Shown here in pieces: positions 21,346-33,040 of a DNA stretch of 64,000 nt (its first letter is position 1; every line of letters begins with the position of its first letter). Source of the DNA: Neocallimastix lanati (nom. inval.) (lineage: Eukaryota > Neocallimastigomycota > Neocallimastigomycetes > Neocallimastigales > Neocallimastigaceae); assembly GCA_016946835.1 (NCBI GenBank), contig JACVTC010000008.1:375501-439500 (forward strand), given 5' to 3'. The translations under genes and the position numbers were made by a program. The notes beneath the pieces are model-generated. The model made no database searches. It saw only the letters and a program-made list of their open reading frames with translations, and was not told where the DNA came from.

Positions 21346-21775
21346 ATTTAGTCAATCTATTTATCATAATTAGAAATGAATGAAAACAAACAGAATAAAA
21401 CTAATATTGAATATATATTTAATGGATAAATACAATAATGAAAACATGTTAATATTTCAGAAAAATAAAATATTGAGAATAATATTAATGAAGACATAAT
21501 TAATGAAAATCAAAAATTAGATGAAAATCAAAATGAAATACTCAAAAATTCAAATATTGAAGAAAATATAAAAATTTTATAAAACGAAAACCATGCCAAA
21601 ACCCTACATGATAATAGTAAAAGTAATGAAAATAAATTCATTATTAGTAGAAATAACGACAATAGCATAAAGGATATAAAAATCAAAAAAAATGTTTTTT
21701 TGAACAAAAATGTGAAAAAAAATTTTATTAATAAAAATTTGAATAGGGTTAGGAGATAAAGAGACAAGGAGATCT
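21346..21775 (+). pseudogene. Element E Asn/Lys/Glu-rich linker
   Basis: Low-complexity coding remnant with stops (HQFSQSIYHN, then Asn-, Lys- and Glu-rich repeats). It is recognisable because the reversed copy at 23170-23395 aligns with it. Confidence 0.65.
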
Positions 21776-22185
21776 ACCTACTGGTTTTCTAGTAATGATG
21801 GGAAATACACCTACCTCCGGGTATTCAAAGTTACAACGTTGAATAGTAGTATCTACTGCTGAAAGAGAATATTATGGAATTGATGAATGTTCAAAGTTCT
21901 GTTTATGGTATGAAAACATTTTTAGAAAATTAAATTAAAAAACAAAATATATTACTATAAATGTAGATAATAAAGCCGCCATTCACAATAGTGAAAATGA
22001 AACTGTAAATCCAAAATCAAGACATATTGATGTAAGATATCACCATATAATAGAAATTATACAACTAAATAAAATTAAGTTAAAATACATCAAATCAAAT
22101 GAAAATCTAGCCAATCGTTTTATAGAATATTTGAATATAAGTATGATAAATAAATTTAAAAATTCCATTAGGTATAAATTTTAGG
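21776..22185 (+). pseudogene. Element E RNase H C-terminal part
   Basis: Includes 'TAEREYYGIDECSKFCLWYENIF' with a retained Trp, 'VDNKAAIHNSENETVNPKSR', 'HIDVRYHHIIEIIQLNKIKL' and 'KSNENLANRF', the typical copia end. RT is missing upstream, so this fragment has no independent function. Confidence 0.88.
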
Positions 22186-22228
22186 TTAACTCCAATAATT
22201 AATTTACAAAGCAAAACTTAAGAATGAG

Positions 22229-22440
22229 TGTTAAAACAAAGATTACTAAATTAAATTAATTACTTCTAAATAAAATTATTATGTATTAAAAATGTGGCTG
22301 TAAAGATTTAATAAAATTTTCAATAATTAATTATTACATAATTAATTATTGTAATAAAATTACATAAATTATGATTTACATATATGAAAATTAATTATAG
22401 ATTTATGTAAAATTTTCAAAAGGAAAAATTATTATGTAAA
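22229..22440 (+). repeat. Probable start of element E 3' LTR
   Basis: Begins TGTTAAAACAAAGATTACT just after AAGAATGAG, a weak purine tract. It aligns with 18136 onward over roughly 70 bases (both contain ATTAAAAATGTG). The right end cannot be fixed. Confidence 0.45.
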
Positions 22441-23169
22441 TAATTTTGGATAATAAATTTAATTTAAATAATTTATTTAAGTTAGTTAATTTAGTCTAGT
22501 TTATTTAATTTAGTCTAGTTTATTTAATTTAGGTAAGTTATTTAATTTAGTAAATTTAGTTTAGTTTAAAATACTTTAAAATTAATTTCGGAATAGTTTT
22601 AATAGTTAAAATTAGTTTAAATAGTTTATAAAAATAGTTTTAAATTGTAAAAATATAAACCTTAGTATTAATAATATTTATATAATAAATAGATAATAAA
22701 TGAGCTCTTATTGAATTTAATTATTATTGTAAATAAGTTGAAAGTTTTGAATTAATTATTTATTAGTTTTAGTTAATTATTATTTAATATAATTATTAAT
22801 AAATATTTTGTTTATAAATAAATGGTAATATATGTAAATTAGATAGGAATGATATACTATAATAAAATCAAAAAAAAATAAAAAATAAAATAAAATAAAA
22901 TAAAATTAAAAATGAATTAAAAAAAATGAATTAAAAAAAAATGAATTAAAAAAAAAAATGAATTAAAAAAAAAAAATAAAAAAAAAAAAAAAAAAAAAAA
23001 AAAAATAAAAAAAAAAAAAAAATGAATTAAAAAAAAAAAAAATTGAATTAAAAAAAAAAAAAAAATAAAATAAGCAAAAAATTAGAATAAAAGAAAAAGT
23101 AAAATTAGAATAAAAGTTTAAAATAATTAAAATATGCATATTTAAAAAATATATTTAAGTATTTCCTCT
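22441..23169. repeat. AT-rich non-coding DNA with A-rich simple repeat
   Basis: TTTAGTCTAGTTTATTTAAT is repeated near 22490-22530. From 22865 to 23080 the sequence is A-rich low complexity built from AAATGAATTAAAAAA units and long A runs. No coding frame. Confidence 0.8.
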
Positions 23170-23395
23170 TAATTTTCAGCTAATATTTGATTTTCATTAA
23201 TCCTATCTTCGTTAATTTTATTTTCATTAATTTCGTTTTCTGAATTATCCAACATGTTTTTATTATTGTATTTATCCATTAAATCTAAATTATCAATATT
23301 AATTTTATTCTGTTTGTTTTCATTCATTTCAAATTCATTATGATAAATAGATTGACTAAATTGATGTTGTGAGTCCTGTTCCCCCTCAATTTGTT
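23170..23395 (-). pseudogene. Reversed fragment of the E-family linker (E3)
   Basis: On the minus strand this reads 'QIEGEQDSQHQFSQSIYHN' and then 'MNENKQNKINIDNLDL', matching the element E segment at about 21325-21400 but without its stops. It is an isolated inverted piece lying between element E and element F. Confidence 0.78.
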
Positions 23396-23635
23396 AACTA
23401 AGAAAATATAATTATTTTGTTAAAATTTTAAGTTATAATAATATAACTTTTATTTAAATCATTACTTTCGCACACTTAATTATAATTAATAATTTATTTA
23501 ATATTATTAAATATTTATTTAATTTAGTATTAAAAAATTATTTAGATAAATAGTTTTTATACATTTAAATAATAATAATAATTTATTTAATCATTCATTT
23601 AGATATTAAATTATTAGTTTAGTAATCTAGTTAAA
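23396..23635. other. Short AT-rich spacer
   Basis: No coding frame or repeat recognised. Confidence 0.5.
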
Positions 23636-24260
23636 TTAATCTATATATATTGCTATTATACAACAAATTTTATTATACTTATCTTTTTTAATATATATAC
23701 ATGGTTCGCTTTTATATCTTTCAAATCCAATGTCATGTAATGTTTTGCTTAGTTTTTCATTCCACAAACGACTAGCTTGCTTAAGACCATATATTGTCTT
23801 TTTTAAATGTAAATATCCATTACCTTTCATTCCTTGAGGAATCTCCATATACAAATTTTCATCTAGTTCTGCATTTGGATATGCTGCTTTTATATCTAAT
23901 TGATATATATTGAAAATCGAGATGAGCAGCAATTGATGTAACAATTCTCAGAGAATCTTGCTTTAGTGTTGGCGAGAATGTTTCATTATAATCTACGCCA
24001 TATAATTGTGTAAATCCTCTTGCAACTAATCTAGCTTTGTATTTTGTAATTTCACCTTTATCGTTTCTTTTATAGGTGAATATTCATCTACTTGAAATTA
24101 TGTTTTTATTTTCATGTATTTTGTTTACCTGTTCAAAGACTTTTTTATTTTTCATATTATTAAGTTCTTCATTAATTGCTTGAAACCATAAGTTTTTATC
24201 AGGTCTGTTAAATATTTCTTCATAGGTTGAAGGTGGTTCTAATTCTTCGGAACTATTTGT
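23636..24260 (-). pseudogene. Element F reverse transcriptase (truncated at the YxDD box)
   Basis: Reading from 24260 down: 'PSTYEEIFNRPDKNLWFQAI', 'IFTYKRNDKGEITKYKARLV', 'GVDYNETFSPTLKQDSLRIV', then after a frameshift near 23940 'YQLDIKAAYPNAELDENLYM', 'TIYGLKQASRLWNEK', ending in IAIYID. A TGA at 24084-24086 replaces the very conserved Trp of the RW(V/I)F motif. Loss of the last catalytic Asp makes it non-functional. Confidence 0.92.
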
Positions 24261-25080
24261 TGAAATTGAATTATTAACATTTAATTGTTTTACTTTTTTA
24301 TTGTCATAAAATCCTAATTCTTCAAATTTTCTTTTTAAATTATTTCTTCTATTTTCTTTATTCTTACAGTGATAATTTTTAGGCGATATTTCATATTTAT
24401 TACGTGTATGACACGTATTATTTATGTTTTTATTTCTATTTTTATTATTATCTATTAAAATTCCATTTCTTAAATTTTCTTTATAATATTTAATTTGCTC
24501 ATTATATATATCTTTATACCTTTTTGTAATAAATTTACTTATATTATTTTTGTATCATTTTCTTCTTGTATACTTATTGATTCGTTGTTTATATCTTCAT
24601 TTTTCACTTTGTTTACATCTTCATTATTTACGTTTAATTCATTGAAATTTCATTTTTAATATTTTGTTTTAAAATTAATTCATCCTGTATATTTTTGTTT
24701 TCTTCGTTTTTTATTCCTGTGTTTTCTTCTTTATTATTATGTCCAGTAGTTTCGTTCTGTTTGTTTATTTGATTAGAAACTTCATTTTGATCAATCGAAA
24801 TTTTATTTTTTGAATTTAAATTTAAATTATTAATTAAATTATTATTTATATTTGAATTATTATTTAAATTATTATTTAAATTATTATTTAAATTATCATT
24901 TAAATTATCATTGTTATTATAATAATTATTATTTTTCAGTAAATTAAGTTCATTTTCAGAATTATTAGAATTTTCAAAACTAGCATTTAAATTATTTAAA
25001 TGACCACTTTGAGAATTCAAATGTTGATAATTTAAAATAAGAGAAGAAAAATTTTATTTTAAATTATTATTATTATAATA
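24261..25080 (-). pseudogene. Element F Asn-rich linker
   Basis: Low-complexity region between integrase and RT with tandem LNNNLN-type repeats (about 24830-24910) and Lys/Glu/Gln-rich parts. Interrupted by stops. Confidence 0.75.
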
Positions 25081-26439
25081 ATTTGGTATAACTGGATATA
25101 TATTATTTGGTGGCCAATAAAAATGATTTAAAAAATTTTTTTCGTTATTAAAATTTGAATAATAAAAATTTTCATAATTTAAAGGCAAATATGTTAAATT
25201 ATTATTGTTATTTAATGAATAATTACTATTATTAAAATACCCTTTATTGTCATTATTAGAATTGTATTTATTTTCTATTTCAATTTTATTATTACTATTA
25301 CTATTATTATTACTATTATTATTACTATTATTATTATTATTATTATGAAAATCAACTTCATTATTATCATCACTTCCCCCGTTTTCATAATAAGGTGTAA
25401 GATTAATAAAATTAGGAGAAGAAGTTGGAGCATCACAATTACAAGGGGAATATTCAAAAAATACAACTGAATGAGAAATAACAATTTTTATTATTAGTAG
25501 TATTATATATCTTATAAGCAGTAGGATTATTATCATAACCAATAAATATACTTGGTAAAGCAGAATTGGTTAACTTATTTCTTAACTGTTTTGGAACATA
25601 AAAGAATACTTGGCAACCAAATACTTTAAGTTTAGAGTAATCTACTTTTTCACCATATAACAGTTCAAAAGGTATTTTATTTCCAATACCTTTATGTGGA
25701 ATTCTATTGTGTATTTAATTAGCGGTAGCAATAGCATCTTCTCAAAAAACATGATTTAATTTAGCATCTTCCAACATTGTTCTTGCGTTTGGAATTAACG
25801 ATCCATGTAGTCGTTCAACACATCCATTTTGTTGTGGCAAATAAGGAACAGAATATTTGTGAATAATTCCATTACTTTCACAGAATTGACTAAAAGCATT
25901 GTTTATAAATTCTGTACCGTTATCTGTACGTATATTATATTTTTATTGAAAATATTTTTAATTTTATTGTACCAAGTTGAGAAAGTAGGAAAGACTTCAG
26001 ATTTAGATTTTAAAAATATAATCCAGCCAAAACGTGAATAGTCATCAAGAATAGAGAGAAAATATTTATTATTATATAAAGAATAATCACTTATAGTAAC
26101 TGTGTCCATATGAATTAGTTCAAGTGGTTCATTTGTCTTTTTGTCATTAGGATGAAAAGGAAAGTTCTTTAATTTTGTTTTAGCACATATATTACTAATC
26201 TTTGGTAATATGTCTTTAATATTATTGATGTTATAGTGACCGAATCTCCTATACCATATTTGAAAAGAATTGAAATCTTCTTTATTCACAGTATTTAAAT
26301 ATGATACTGCAAGATTATTCTCAAAATTTATTTTATTTTTAGATGACCATATTACGTAAGTATTTGAATTATTTGCGCTGGTACAACATACTTTATTATT
26401 ATTTTTATTATATATATATGGCCCAATTTTTATTATCAT
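25081..26439 (-). pseudogene. Element F integrase and post-integrase region
   Basis: Pre-integrase 'WYRRFGHYN' but with a degenerate CxxC (ICAKTK), then IHMDTVTISDYSLYNNKYF, the core Asp segment 'RTDNGTEF' after a frameshift at about 25930, and 'NGCVERLHGSLIPN' for the Glu. A TGA at 25742-25744 lies at the same conserved Trp (HVF-stop-EDA) as in element C, and a TAA replaces Tyr in ANYIHNR. 'VFGCQVFFYVPKQLRNK' ends the domain; an Asn-rich tail follows to 25081. Confidence 0.9.
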
Positions 26440-26740
26440 ATTTTTGAAAAACAGTTTTAAAATGTTGATTACTTAAACAATCTATAGAAATTAAATTCTT
26501 TTTAAATTCTGGTACATATAATACATTTTTAAGTGTAATTTTATTGTCATTAATATACCCATAATATATTCCGATATATTTTGATATAACATGTTCACCA
26601 TTTGCAAAATATATCTTTTTGTAATGTTTTCTTTTATTTGATAAACAATCTAAATTACCAGTCATATGAAAAGTGGTGCCAGAGTCAATTGTCCATGATA
26701 TTATTGAATTATTTTTAATATTATTATTTTTTGATTCTAT
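26408..26740 (-). pseudogene. Element F protease
   Basis: 'SWTIDSGTTFHMTGNLDCL' gives the DSG active site near 26680, followed by 'YFANGEHVISKYIGIYYG' and 'ITLKNVLYVPEFKKNLISID'. Clearly homologous to element B protease. Confidence 0.9.
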
Positions 26741-27907
26741 TTAATAATAATTTAAATTTTTGAAATGTAAAAGGCTAGAGTTTGATGTATTATTTGATTC
26801 AGTATTATATGAATTATTATAATTTTCGAAGAAAAATTCTTCATGTTTATCAATATATTTTGTATTATTTTGTGTATAATTGGTTGAGCGGATATGATCC
26901 TTTTATTTATGGTATTTTTTGTATCTTTGCCTCCCTTTTCCATTATTTTCTGACCCCTTTTTATAATTAGTGTTCTTTTTTGATATAAATTTTTCTGAAT
27001 GGCATTCATATGAATAATGTCATATTCCTCCGCAATTCCAACATTTAATATTTTCATTTAAAAAATTTTCTTGTTTATTATTGCTATATTTTTGATTGGA
27101 ATAATTTTTATTTTTATTTTTATATTTATTTCTATGTTTATTGAATTTATCATAATTATTTGAAGAACTAATAAGATTTGATTCATTCATATTTTGGTCC
27201 TTTTTTGATTCTGTATTTAGAGCAGTAATTTGTTCTAAGCCATTTTTTATTCTTTCTTCTTTTAAGTTGGCTAAACGCTGATTTGTTTCAATCATATAAG
27301 AAGAAACCTTTTCCCATGTTTTATTTTGTAATGAAATTAAGTTTGTTTTTATTACCATATCTATAGGTAACGCATTATATAGATAATCAAAATTTTCCTT
27401 TTCAGTCAGTTTGACACCCATTCCATTAAGCTCATTGAAATTTTTATTCATATTAGATAGAGAAACCGGTAATTGGTCATTAACTGAATAAGTTGTAGTA
27501 CTTTATGACTTTTTTAATTTTGCAATGTGATATTTAATTTCATTAACATTTAACTATTTAATTAGATTATATATTTCATAGGCAGTTGATTGTATAAAGT
27601 TCAAATTTTGTGATAGTTCATCACATATACTATTTAAGATAATTTTTTTAACCTTTACATCATTTTTAATAATTTCCTTTGTTATGGTTTTATCGTAACG
27701 ATATATGCTTAATCCTAGTACAGGGTTATAATTATTTTTATCTTCTCCCTCAGGAATATCTTCTTCGGAAATTATTTTAATTATTTCTTCTAAAATATAA
27801 TCTCCTAGATCATGCTCTTCAAGAACAAGATATAGTTCTTGTTTCCATATGCTGAAATTAGTTTTATTTAAAACTCTTCTTGTAGAATTTTCTTTATATT
27901 CACTCAT
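26741..27907 (-). pseudogene. Element F gag
   Basis: ATG at 27907 (MSEYKENSTRRVLNKTNFSI) with the Trp-containing 'FSIWKQELYLVLEEHDLGDY', a break near 27554, a second portion 'NFNELNGMGVKLTEKENFDY' (27020-27451), and the knuckle C-W-N-C-G-G-I-stop-H-Y-S-Y-E-C near 27020-27050 with a TGA inside it. A Lys/Asn-rich basic tail leads to the protease. Confidence 0.88.
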
Positions 27908-27963
27908 ACTCAAATTATATTATAACTTTAAAATATTTCTTAACTATAACACTATAGAGTCAA

Positions 27964-27978
27964 TGAGATTCTTAATCT
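27964..27978 (-). other. Element F tRNA-Lys(CUU)-type primer-binding site
   Basis: The plus strand reads TGAGATTCTTAATCT, one mismatch from the tRNA-Lys(CUU) anticodon arm. Lies between gag and the LTR, as in element B. Confidence 0.6.
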
Positions 27979-28236
27979 ATTAAAAATTCAGTTTTTTAAT
28001 TTTTACTTTTATTTATTAAAGATGCTTTTTTTATAATAAATATTAATTTTACATTATTTATAATTTACAATAATTTTACATATTCATAAACAAATATATC
28101 TTATATGACTAATGCGCCATAATATATTCATACATTAATTTTGTAATTATATTTAATCTTATTAATAATAAATTTTATATTATAATTATTTATATTTCTA
28201 TAATAAAATATATATTAATATTAAATTTATTTCTAA
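27979..28236 (-). repeat. Element F 5' LTR
   Basis: On the minus strand it begins TGTTAGAAATAAATTTAAT and ends TTTTTAAT at the primer site. Ends are an imperfect inverted repeat. About 258 bp; no partner in the window. Confidence 0.6.
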
Positions 28237-28252
28237 CATATTTAATTAAAAA

Positions 28253-28400
28253 TGTCACATTTCAAAATTAGTATGTAAAAATTTGATAATAATAATTATA
28301 ATTATCCAAAAGTTTTATTAATAATTTTCTATAAATAACTCATGTAATTATTATAATAAAATGGTAACTTTAATAAAAATTAATAAAAATAACTTTAATA
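28253..28400 (+). repeat. Element G 5' LTR
   Basis: TGTCACATTTCAAAATTAGT to AACTTTAATA, matching 33041-33189 closely. Unusually short for a copia LTR. Confidence 0.92.
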
Positions 28401-28414
28401 GATTAAGAGTCTAG
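28400..28414 (+). other. Element G tRNA-Lys(CUU)-type primer-binding site
   Basis: AGATTAAGAGTCT (13 of 15 bases of the motif) at the LTR end, followed by AGGTGACTC. Confidence 0.65.
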
Positions 28415-28440
28415 GTGACTCTTTACTTAAAATAAAAATG

Positions 28441-29200
28441 ATGAATATTGTCAGTGAAACATATTAATATAAAATGGTGAATATTGTCAGAGCGTAATTT
28501 ATTAAAATAAGAATTTGAATATTATTAACGAAATTATTAATATAAAAGCTGAATATTGTCAGTGGAACTCATTAAAATTAATGCTGAATACCGGCAGCGA
28601 GAATTATAAAAAAAAAATAAAATAAAAAAAAAATAAAAAAACTTTGAAATATCATCAGCGAAGTTTATTAAAACAAAAGCTGAATATTATCAATGAAATG
28701 AACTATTATAAAAAAATGTCACCATAATCAACTAAAATAAATACAAAATAGATTACGTTAAATAGAGAATTAAATCATAAATTATTTAAAAATCAAACCA
28801 CATAATATATTTTTTATATATATTAAAAGGTCGATAAAATTTACTCTCACTGTTGCCCTTAATATGTAATTACTATGATCAAACAACCATTTAATATAAA
28901 TCCATATATTAAAATAAATAAAATTTAAATATCATCAAAATCAGATAGGGGTTAATCCAATAAAAATCAAACTACAAAATATTTTTTATATATATTATAA
29001 GAGCAATAAAATTTAATCATTCAAGATCTTTCAAAAATATATTAAATTCTAACTGTGCAATATATTTAATAATGATCATCAATATAAACAATATATATAT
29101 GCCACTTCTCCATCATTTTTAAGGAGATTACCACAAAAATAAAAATAATAATAATCTCTTAATCATTATTTTTTAATATAAATTTTTGAAAATTAAAAAA
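28441..29200 (+). repeat. Element G leader with degenerate ~36-bp tandem repeats
   Basis: Seven units with core TGAATATTGTCAGTGAAA start near 28442, 28478, 28516, 28550, 28584, 28645 and 28681, spaced 34-38 bases except where an A-rich insert lengthens one gap. Further on, a block of about 55 bp starting AAAATCAAACCACATAATAT (28785) is repeated near 28964. No coding sequence. Confidence 0.75.
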
Positions 29201-29209
29201 AAAAAAAAT

Positions 29210-29790
29210 AATTAGAAGACAACAAAATAATAATCAACCAATTATTATAAACGAACCCGAACTATCTCTAACAAAAAACATCATCTTTAATTATTCAGAA
29301 AACTTCAATAGGATAATCGAAAACTCTAGAGATAACTATTCAAGCTGGAGAACGAATATTCTTTACTTTTTAATGATAAACAATCTCGAAAACTATGTCC
29401 TAAAAAAAAGTAAAAAAACTAAGAAAAAAGAACATAAAAGATAATTTAGATGACTATATTGATGATAAATTTGACAACAGTCTGGTCTCTGACAAGGGCA
29501 CAAACCTCCTGGATATCAACGATGATGTTATCGTAAAATGGATTATTATTAACAGTCTGGGAGAGAAAACCAGAAAAAACATTGCTGGCCATGGGAAAAC
29601 TGCCAATCAAATATGGGTAACCTTAAAAAAATCCTTTAAGAAATGCCGAAAGAAGAAAACTCGAGATTAAAAATAAAATAAACTCACAAAATACGATGAA
29701 GAACAGGACATCAATATCTTCATCGCAGCCCTCCAAAATGTTATCGATGAATTAGAAAATCTTGACCATGATATCCAGATCTATAAGAAT
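29210..29790 (+). pseudogene. Element G gag without nucleocapsid
   Basis: 'NYSSWRTNILYFLMINNLEN' is the copia Gag head; after a frameshift near 29400 comes 'DINDDVIVKWIIINSLGEKT' and 'KTANQIWVTLKKSFKK', and after another break 'YDEEQDINIFIAALQNVIDE'. The sequence then passes straight into the protease, with no CCHC knuckle. No ATG is seen at the start of the frame, so the start is lost. Confidence 0.8.
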
Positions 29791-29799
29791 TCTAATTAC

Positions 29800-30720
29800 T
29801 TCAAACTTTATAATAACGATATATCTTCCTGGATCCTTGATTCTGGTTCATCAGTACACATCATTAACTCACCAAACCTGTTAGTGAATATTGAAAAATG
29901 CTTTGAAAATATAGCATTACCAAATGGTAAAGTTATTAAATCAACATATAAAGGAAATTTCCTAGGGTTCATTAACAATAACAAAATACTATTAAAAGAA
30001 GTTTATTTTGTTCCAAAGGTCACCAAAAATATCATCTCAACCAATAAGCTAACCAAAGATTATTATAAAATTATTTTTTCTAACAACAATTCTTTCGTCA
30101 TCATTTACGATCACCACGGTAACCGCATTATAAGTACAAAATCAGACAGTCAAGAGATCTACCCGGTATGGTTATTGAATGCTCTATTAAACTTCAAATA
30201 CAAATATGAAAACAAAATTCACTTACAAAATCTACTCAATATTACCAAAATTGATAAAATTAATCTTTGGCATAGACGATTGGGGCACTTCAACATAAAC
30301 AGCATAAAGCACCATCTATTAAAAATAAATATCAATACTAAATGTCCAATATACTCCAATTCGAAAATGAAAAAAACTTCCTTTCAGAAAATCAGAGAAT
30401 AAAACCACCTCTACCTTTGAATTAGTTCATTTAGATATCGTAGGTCCTGTACAAGAACCCCTTCATGGAAACAAATATTTTCTAACAATTTTGGATGACT
30501 ATTCATGTTTCGGCTGGGTGTACTTTTTAGAAGGAAAGAATGATACTTTCAATAAATTCCATATTTGGACCAATGAAATATTTTCGACAAACCAATTAAG
30601 CATATACGCTCTGACAATGGTAAAAAATTTAACAACAGTAATTATAACTCATTCTGCCTATCTAAAAGCATCATTCACCAATTCAATGTACCTCATAATC
30701 CAAGTAGAACGGCCGCGCTG
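29800..30720 (+). pseudogene. Element G protease and integrase N-terminal half
   Basis: Protease 'SSWILDSGSSVHIINSPNLL' near 29826, then 'KILLKEVYFVPKVTKNIIS'. Pre-integrase 'LWHRRLGHFN' near 30270 but with the first Cys of CxxC retained and the second changed (CPIYSNSK). After a frameshift at about 30400: 'VHLDIVGPVQEPLHGNKYF', 'LTILDDYSCFGWVYFLEGK', and the second Asp (RSDNGKKF) in another phase near 30610. Confidence 0.88.
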
Positions 30721-31200
30721 AGAGACTAAACGGAATTCTTATTTCATCCGCCAAAGCACTTCTCAACGACGCTAAATTGTGCCACCAATTCTGGGAGTAT
30801 GCCGTCGACACAGCCAATTATATCCACAATAGACTCTCACATTCTGGAATCAATAATAAAATATCCTTCGAAATCCTTTTCAATAAAGATATAGACTACT
30901 TACATTTTAAGGTTTTCTGTTGTAGAGTATTCTTCTATGTTCCCAAGTCCTTAAGAAATAAATGAAACAATGCCCTTCCTGGCCTCGGTTATCATCCTTA
31001 TTCGTCCTCTTACAAAATACTAAATATAAATACAAATGAAATCATTCTTTCCAGAGCAGTCGAATATTTTGAAGAAAACCCTGGTAATGCTAATCTCCGA
31101 TCAAGAGTCCCTTACGAATTTTCAAATTTTATATCACACTCCGAAATCAGGAGGAGTGATTATTTCGATAAATAATTAACCCTTCGAATAGATTATTCCA
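30721..31200 (+). pseudogene. Element G integrase C-terminal half
   Basis: 'ISSAKALLNDAKLCHQFWEY' keeps the conserved Trp (TGG). It continues 'AVDTANYIHNRLSHSGINNK', 'VFCCRVFFYVPKSLRNK', a TGA near 30963, then 'IILSRAVEYFEENPGNANLR' up to two stops near 31170. The usual catalytic Glu motif near 30715 is disrupted. Confidence 0.87.
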
Positions 31201-31440
31201 TGACAGTTTCATAAACATCCAAAACAACTATTCATAAATAAAAAATATTACTCCAAAACCCATAAATAATAATACAAACCTTTCAAATGACATCAATGAT
31301 AACGATAAACTAATAATCCAGACCAACAGTAAACTAGATTTAATTAAAAATCATGCATCACTAAATAACTTAAATAAGTACAACAAGAGAGATGAAAAAG
31401 ACGAACTCATAAATCCAACACATAAATTTTAGAAAGATAC
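31201..31440 (+). pseudogene. Element G integrase-RT linker
   Basis: Asn/Lys/Ser-rich low-complexity remnant with stops, in the position occupied by Asn-rich linkers in elements C, E, F and J. Confidence 0.65.
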
Positions 31441-32320
31441 ACAATAAACCAAAACTCTCCTTAGATTCACATCTAAGAGAACCACAAACATATAAGGATA
31501 TCTTCAATTTATCGGATAAACATGAATGGTTAAACCCAATAAAGGAAGAAATAAATAACATGAATTAAATAAACGTATTTGAAATAGTAGAACATATACC
31601 CAAAAGTAAAAATATCGTATCATGCAAATGGGTATTCAAATTCAAACATCACAAAACGTAAGGCTAGATTGGCTGCCAGAGGGTTTTCACAACGTTTCGG
31701 AATCGACTACCTCTGTACATTCTTCCCAACACTAAAATTAGATTCCTTACGTATTATCGTAGCAATAGCGGTTCAAAGAAATTTCAAAATTATGCAAATC
31801 GATATAAATGCCGCGTACCTATATGCCAAACTCATGGAAGACATTTATATGAAACCACCCGAGGGATACAGCAATGATTCAAACCAAGGTTATTGGAAAC
31901 TAAGAGAGCTCTCTATGGTGAAACAAGCAGATCGCCAATGGAATGATGAGTTAAACAATACTTTCCTATATATGAATTTCAGGAGACTTGTCAGTGAACC
32001 TTGTATCTATATAAAGGAAAACGAAACATAGTAAATAATATGTATCATCACTGTATACGTTGATGATATCTTGATTATAGGTAAAGACAAGGATGTATTA
32101 TTCGTTAAGGATCAAATAAAAGAAAAATATAAAATCAAAGATATTGGAGAAGTAGATTTTGTCATCGGAATAAAATTTGAAAAAGTAAACGATGATTAAA
32201 TCTTACATTAGAGGGGATACTTAAAAGAACTACTTAGGAGAAATAACTTAACAAGATGTAATCCGACATGAAACACAAAACCCGTTGAAGATACTAATTT
32301 AAGAAGTAAGGGTTTTAATG
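31441..32320 (+). pseudogene. Element G reverse transcriptase
   Basis: 'YKDIFNLSDKHEWLNPIKEE', 'SKNIVSCKWVFKFKHHKT', then after a gap of several codons 'ARLAARGFSQRFGIDYL', 'FFPTLKLDSLRIIVAIAVQR', 'MQIDINAAYLYAKLMEDIYM', and catalytic YVDD at 32056-32067 after two stops at about 32029-32034. It continues with 'YKIKDIGEVDFVIGIKFEK' and 'TKPVEDTNLRSKGFNETKY'. Catalytic residues are intact, the frame is broken. Confidence 0.92.
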
Positions 32321-32979
32321 AAACAAAATATCGAATCGCAATAGGTAATCTTCTATATTTAGCATGGTCTACCAGGCCCGACATTATGTTCTCAGTGAGT
32401 AGAGCAGCAAGGAAGAACAACAACCCGACATTGGAAGATTGGTTTAATGTGAAGAAGATATTTAGATACCTCAAAACCACCGAAAATTATGGAATCAAAT
32501 TTTTAAAGGACAGAAATTTAAAATCTTCGTTGACGCAGACTATGCAGGTGATGAAATTACAAGAAAACTCACTTCAACTTTTGTTTTCATGATAGATAAA
32601 TCGCCAACTAGCTGGTACTCAAAACTACAAAACGTTGCAGCAACTTCCACTGCAGAATCAGAGTACTACAGCATCAGCGACTGTGCCAAACATAATCTAT
32701 GATATTTAAACATACTAAATGAATTGAATATTAATATGAACTACGTTATAATACACGTGGATAATAAAGCTGCAATGTATAATTGTCAAAACCAATCAAT
32801 TAATAAAAGATCAAAACACATAAATATCAAATATCATCATATCCGAAGCCTCATTAAGAATAACAAAATCAAACTAAAATATATTAAATCTAATGATAAT
32901 ATTGCTGATGGATTTACTAAATATCTAAATAATACATTGATGGATAACTTCAGAAATTCCATTCTTACTAAAATATGAT
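32321..32979 (+). pseudogene. Element G RNase H
   Basis: 'YLAWSTRPDIMFSVSRAARK' leads in; 'FVDADYAGDEITRKLTSTFV' carries the first catalytic Asp (after a shift near 32520), then 'SPTSWYSKLQNVAATSTAES', a TGA at 32700-32702 where the conserved Trp stands (HNL-stop-YLN), 'IHVDNKAAMYNCQNQS', 'HINIKYHHIRSLIKNNK' and 'SNDNIADGFTKYL', ending in TGA at 32979. Confidence 0.92.
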
Positions 32980-33027
32980 TCGGACATAAACTAAAAAAAT
33001 CTCACTCTTGAACTTGTCAAAAGTTAG

Positions 33028-33040
33028 ATTTGAGGGGGAG
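33028..33040 (+). other. Element G polypurine tract
   Basis: GATTTGAGGGGGAG directly before the 3' LTR; the plus-strand primer site for cDNA synthesis. The same motif, reversed, precedes the LTR of element J. Confidence 0.85.

Larger units (their letters stand above)
19500..22230 (+). mobile_element. Element E: internally deleted, non-autonomous copia derivative
   Basis: The order on the plus strand is LTR end, primer site, Gag with CCHC knuckle, protease motif, then a direct jump to the post-integrase segment, an Asn-rich linker, and RNase H C-terminus. The integrase catalytic core and the RT are absent. A second copy (53376-54875) shares the 5' half, including an identical stop codon after the protease motif, and a reversed fragment (23170-23395) matches the linker. 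Confidence 0.82.
23636..28236 (-). mobile_element. Element F: copia retrotransposon lacking its 3' end
   Basis: On the minus strand: LTR (about 27979-28236), primer site, Gag, protease, integrase, Asn-rich linker and RT. The sequence ends at 23636, inside the catalytic YxDD box of the RT (IYID), so the RT thumb, RNase H and 3' LTR are missing. It is related to element B by Gag and integrase similarity. Confidence 0.9.
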
